From Roseiarcus sp963764955 (lineage in GTDB: Bacteria > Pseudomonadota > Alphaproteobacteria > Rhizobiales > Beijerinckiaceae), in assembly GCA_963764955.1 (NCBI GenBank), contig CAVXVE010000007.1:140559-204558 (forward strand): a stretch of DNA of 64,000 bases, given 5' to 3'. Position 1 is the first letter of the stretch; each line of letters begins with the position of its first letter. The notes under the pieces are model-generated. The model saw only the letters and a list, made by a program, of their open reading frames with translations. It was not told the DNA's origin and made no database searches. A program made the translations under genes and the position numbers. Below, piece after piece: positions 61,320-64,000 of this stretch.

Positions 61320-62492
61320 TCACGCGGGATGGAACACCACTTTCACGCAGCCGTCCTTCTTGGTTTTGAAGGTCTGATAGAGATCGGGGCCCTCTGCGAG
61401 ATCGGTGCTGCGGTGGGTGATGAGGAAGGTGGTGTCGACCTTCTTTTCTTGAATCAGCTTGGTCAGCGGTTCGAGATAACGTTTTACATGGGTCTGGCCG
61501 CTGCACAGCCTGAGGCCCTTCTGCACGATGGAGCCCATGTTGACCGAAACAGGACCCCCGTAGACGCCGGGAACCGAGACCACCCCGCACGGCCGCACCG
61601 CCTTGATCGCCTGGTCGAGAACATAGGTGCGCTCGGCCGGCATGACTTTCTCCTTCACGGCGCTGACGAGACCGCCCTGTCCGTGACCGGGACTCGCTTC
61701 CATGCCGACGCAGTCGATCACGACATCGGCGCCTTCGCCTTTGCTGATCTCCTTGATCCGTTCGTAGACGTCTTCTTCGGCGAAGTTGATGATGTCGGTG
61801 GCGCCGGCCTTTCGCGCCATGGCGATCCGCTCCGGTACGGTCTCGATCGCGATGATGCGCTCCGCGCCCAGCACCTTGGCGGACTGGATCGCGAACAGAC
61901 CGACGGGACCCGTGCCCCAGATCGCCACGATTTCTCCGCCCTTGATGCCGGCCTGCTCGGCGGCCTGATAGCCTGTGGGAAAAATGTCGGTGAGGAAGAG
62001 CACTTCCTCGTCCGTCATTCCGTCCGGCACTTTCATGGGCGCGACGTCGGCCATCGGCACGCGCACATATTCGGCCTGGCCGCCTGCGTAACCGCCTGTA
62101 AGGTGGGAGTAGCCAAACAGGCCGGCCGTCGTGTAGCCGAACTGTTCGGCCGCCATCGCCGCGTTGCGATTGGATCGCTGGCACACCGAATAATTGCCGA
62201 GCTTGCACTGGCGACATTCGCCGCAATTGATGTTGAAGGGAACGACGATCCGATCGCCCTTCCTGAACTTATTATGAGCCGAGCCCGTCTCGATCACCTC
62301 GCCCATAAACTCGTGTCCGAGGATGTCGCCGCTCTTCATCGTCGGCATCAGGCCATCCATCAGATGAAGGTCTGAACCGCAGATCGCGCAGCTCGTCACC
62401 TTGATGATGACATCTCGACCATCCTCGATTTTCGGGTCGGGGACGCTATCGCAGCGAATATCATTCGTGCCGTGCCAGCAGAGCGCCTTCAT
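61320..62492 (-). CDS. Zinc-dependent alcohol/formaldehyde dehydrogenase-like protein
   Basis: 390 residues. Catalytic zinc ligands in CAICGSDLHLMDG and GHEFMGEV; structural zinc Cys in NCGECRQCKLGNYSVCQ; NAD site WGTGPVGLFAIQSAKVLGAERIIAIE. The insert with ...MEASPGHG... and SPG-type features places it with the glutathione-independent formaldehyde dehydrogenase-like branch (FDH-like/YjgB-related). It lies downstream of Mn catalase on the same strand with a hairpin between, so it is probably separately controlled. Confidence 0.88.
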   Translation of the reverse strand: MKALCWHGTNDIRCDSVPDPKIEDGRDVIIKVTSCAICGSDLHLMDGLMPTMKSGDILGHEFMGEVIETGSAHNKFRKGDRIVVPFNINCGECRQCKLGNYSVCQRSNRNAAMAAEQFGYTTAGLFGYSHLTGGYAGGQAEYVRVPMADVAPMKVPDGMTDEEVLFLTDIFPTGYQAAEQAGIKGGEIVAIWGTGPVGLFAIQSAKVLGAERIIAIETVPERIAMARKAGATDIINFAEEDVYERIKEISKGEGADVVIDCVGMEASPGHGQGGLVSAVKEKVMPAERTYVLDQAIKAVRPCGVVSVPGVYGGPVSVNMGSIVQKGLRLCSGQTHVKRYLEPLTKLIQEKKVDTTFLITHRSTDLAEGPDLYQTFKTKKDGCVKVVFHPA

Positions 62493-62534
62493 GAGTGTGC
62501 CTCAGCGATTTTGAGCGAGATGGAAGTTGGGGGC

Positions 62535-62559
62535 GCAGGGCGAAAAAAGTTCGCCCTGC
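62535..62559 (-). terminator. Hairpin between Mn catalase and the Zn dehydrogenase
   Basis: GCAGGGCGAA-AAAAG-TTCGCCCTGC, a 10-bp perfect stem with 5-base loop. A second, longer inverted repeat (CCGGGATGTCG, 62575-62585, and CGACATCCCGG, 62613-62623) lies just upstream of it in the direction of transcription. There is no long T tract, so one may act as a rho-dependent or attenuating structure. Confidence 0.5.
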
Positions 62560-62713
62560 CGCTACGAGGGAGCGCCGGGATGTCGCGCGAGGCGTCAGGC
62601 TGAGCCAAGAGCCGACATCCCGGAGATTTGCGACTGCTAGCTAGGCCGTAGGGACCGCAGCGCCCGCTCGCTTCTTCCGCGGCTTCGATGACCGCGAGTC
62701 ATGGCCTTCGTCG

Positions 62714-63421
62714 TCAGCGTTGATCGGCGGCAAGGGCAGGCCCCCTTCCGGACTGCGGATCGGCCACGTATTCGAAATCGGGCTCCTCATTCCACGGACC
62801 CCGCACGTCCTCGTCCTGCGAGAGATTGAACACGAGCTTGACCGTCTCGTCCGGCGGGATGTTTCCGAAGAACGGATCATCCAACTTGCCCATGGCGTCG
62901 AGCGCCTTCATGAACATATTGGCGTGGGTGATCTCGCGGGTGAGAAGATGGTGCAACGTCTTCTTGGTGCCCTCGTCGTCGCAGGCCTTGATCAGCGACT
63001 CGTAGGTCTGGCGGGCGCCGGCTTCGGCCGAGATGTTCGCTCGTAGATCGCGAACAACGTTGCCGCCTTCTTGGATGTAGGCTGCTGTCCAACAGCTGCC
63101 CTGGCTGTCGAGGAAGTGGGGGCCGCCGCCCTTGAGTTTGAACAGCGGAGCGTCGTGCACGGAGGTCTGATCAAGTTCGCTCGTATGTTGCGCGATCAGC
63201 TTTCCGACCATTTCCAGATGACTGAATTCCTCGATGGCGATGTCCTGGAGCATGTCCCGGATGCCGGCATTCTCGACATGAAACGACTGCACCCAATATT
63301 GCAGCGCGGCGGTCAATTCGCCGGTCGCTCCTCCAAATTGCTCGAGGAGATACGTGCCAAAGCGGGCGTCTGGCGTTCCGACATTGACGGGTTGAATCAG
63401 CTCTTTGCGATGTAAAAACAT
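62714..63421 (-). CDS. Manganese catalase, C-terminal tail frameshifted
   Basis: 235 residues as read, with the dimanganese four-helix bundle: GGATGELTAALQYWVQSF, DIAIEEFSHLEMVGKLI (E and ExxH), EAGARQTYESL and LTREITHANMFMKAL (E..H). At about 62753 an extra G shifts the last codons. In the other frame the expected tail EGGLPLPPINADDEGHDSRSSKPRKKRAG and a stop at 62641 follow. The truncated protein should still fold and bind Mn; it disproportionates H2O2. A partial EcfG-like motif (GGAAC-N16-CATT) lies about 70 bases upstream. Confidence 0.88.
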   Translation of the reverse strand: MFLHRKELIQPVNVGTPDARFGTYLLEQFGGATGELTAALQYWVQSFHVENAGIRDMLQDIAIEEFSHLEMVGKLIAQHTSELDQTSVHDAPLFKLKGGGPHFLDSQGSCWTAAYIQEGGNVVRDLRANISAEAGARQTYESLIKACDDEGTKKTLHHLLTREITHANMFMKALDAMGKLDDPFFGNIPPDETVKLVFNLSQDEDVRGPWNEEPDFEYVADPQSGRGPALAADQR

Positions 63422-63616
63422 AGAATTTCCTTGCCTTGCTAAGTTAATATCTTTCGTTGCTCGAATTGAGAATGTCGTTTTGCTATTTTTGTTCCGAGCG
63501 AGTTCAGGAAAGTTTCAGTATTTTCTTCGATCTCAAGCACAAGTATTGGGTTTTTCATACCGCGCGCGGATCAATTCAGCTTGCTGCGTTGGCGTGAAAT
63601 CATTTCCCGACAAAGA

Positions 63617-63641
63617 GGAACCATCTCCGCGTTCAGTTGTT
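63617..63641 (+). promoter_or_regulatory. EcfG-type promoter upstream of the CsbD-like gene
   Basis: GGAAC (63617-63621), 17 bases, then GTT (63639-63641), matching GGAAC-N16/17-(C)GTT. It lies 40 bases upstream of the ATG with GAGGAG (63667-63672) in between. Fits general-stress control of the gene. Confidence 0.5.
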
Positions 63642-63680
63642 CGTTAGATACGATCACAACTAGATTGAGGAGACGTCACA

Positions 63681-64000
63681 ATGAACAAAGACAATTTTGA
63701 AGGAACTATCCGCTCGGCGGTCGGTCAGGGCGAAAAGATCTTGGGTCAGGCCACGAACGATAGGTCAACAACGGCTCAAGGCTATTACGACGACGCGGCG
63801 GGGAAGGCGCGGTCGGCCGTGGGAAACGCCAAAGATGCGGTCAGCGGCGGAGCCGATGCGATTTCCTCCCTCGATTTCTCCGGGTTACGCGACGAGATCA
63901 GCAAGCTGACCCAGAAGGTTTCCGACCTCACGCAGAACCAGGTAGCAGCAGGGCGAGACCAAGTGGTTGGCGCGATGGGAGCGGCCGGCGAGACCCTCTC
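63681..64000 (+). CDS. CsbD-like stress protein, start of gene (3' end outside window)
   Basis: ATG 63681 preceded by GAGGAG. It begins MNKDNFEGTIRSAVGQGEKILG, followed by QGYYDDAAGKARSAVGNAKDAVSGGADAISS and an amphipathic helix (LRDEISKLTQKVSDLTQNQVAAG). The repeated G-x(2-3)-A pattern is that of CsbD general-stress proteins, here extended into an ElaB/YqjD-like C-terminus that may carry a membrane anchor beyond the window. Confidence 0.75.
   Translation, partial: MNKDNFEGTIRSAVGQGEKILGQATNDRSTTAQGYYDDAAGKARSAVGNAKDAVSGGADAISSLDFSGLRDEISKLTQKVSDLTQNQVAAGRDQVVGAMGAAGETL

Noticed and set aside
61258..62226. Long minus-strand frame joined to YciE (491 codons in total)
   Set aside because: It is an Arg/Gly-rich shadow of the dehydrogenase on the same strand in another frame; the YciE gene has its own AAGGAG and ATG at 61257.

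Overview
The window is GC-rich DNA (roughly 60-65 % by eye) from an alphaproteobacterium, most likely order Hyphomicrobiales (Bradyrhizobium/Beijerinckiaceae-like). This is inferred from gene content only: ABC_sub_bind proteins next to class III cyclases, a manganese catalase/YciE/CsbD stress group with EcfG-like promoters, Liv- and Rbs-type ABC operons, DUF5681 with a ParB-methyltransferase fusion, and abundant IS66, IS21, IS110, IS6 and IS5 elements. No species is named because nothing in the window decides it.

Region 1 (1-17 kb) is a decayed prophage or integrative-element module. A DUF3987 primase-like protein, a phage-type family A DNA polymerase (cut by an amber codon inside its VHDE motif), three small ORFs and a SAM methyltransferase are joined by ATGA/GTGA stop-start overlaps. 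FAD oxidoreductase, FecR, DUF3102-remnant and MFS-remnant genes follow. An IS66 element (10177-15300) sits between a truncated MFS gene and a truncated DUF5681 gene, beside a ParB-methyltransferase fusion. Inside the IS66 tnpC gene lies a compact 2.58-kb insertion carrying a DUF5372-like ORF, a 52-residue small ORF and a large serine recombinase. It is bounded by TCCGA direct repeats, and removing it restores tnpC in frame.

Region 2 (17-35 kb) is catabolic. One cluster has a polysaccharide deacetylase, a frameshifted CocE/NonD hydrolase, an XRE-cupin regulator, and a divergent Liv-type importer in which LivM, LivG and LivF are one polypeptide, followed by an alpha/beta hydrolase. The second cluster is a sugar/polyol operon: a frameshifted ROK regulator, Rbs/Frc-type binding protein, permease and ATPase, an SDR dehydrogenase and an FGGY kinase.

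Region 3 (35-40 kb) is an IS pile-up: an IS21 remnant with its end repeats, IS6, an IS5-type element and IS110. Region 4 (40-53 kb) holds a PLP desulfhydrase-like gene, an acyl-CoA ligase with an internally deleted alcohol dehydrogenase, two ABC_sub_bind proteins around a membrane class III cyclase, a sorbosone-dehydrogenase-like protein with a c-type cytochrome, and a Rieske-P450 fusion.

Region 5 (53-64 kb) opens with a second DUF5372-like/small ORF/serine recombinase module, which interrupts a tyrosine recombinase gene and has lost its own 3' end. A glycosyltransferase and an envelope/stress group follow: two DUF3147 membrane proteins, a GreA/GreB-like factor, DUF2252, YciE, Zn-alcohol dehydrogenase, Mn catalase and CsbD. 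At least six genes are broken by what look like single-base insertions, so either decay or assembly error must be considered. The strongest candidate for an under-described system is the repeated three-ORF serine recombinase module.
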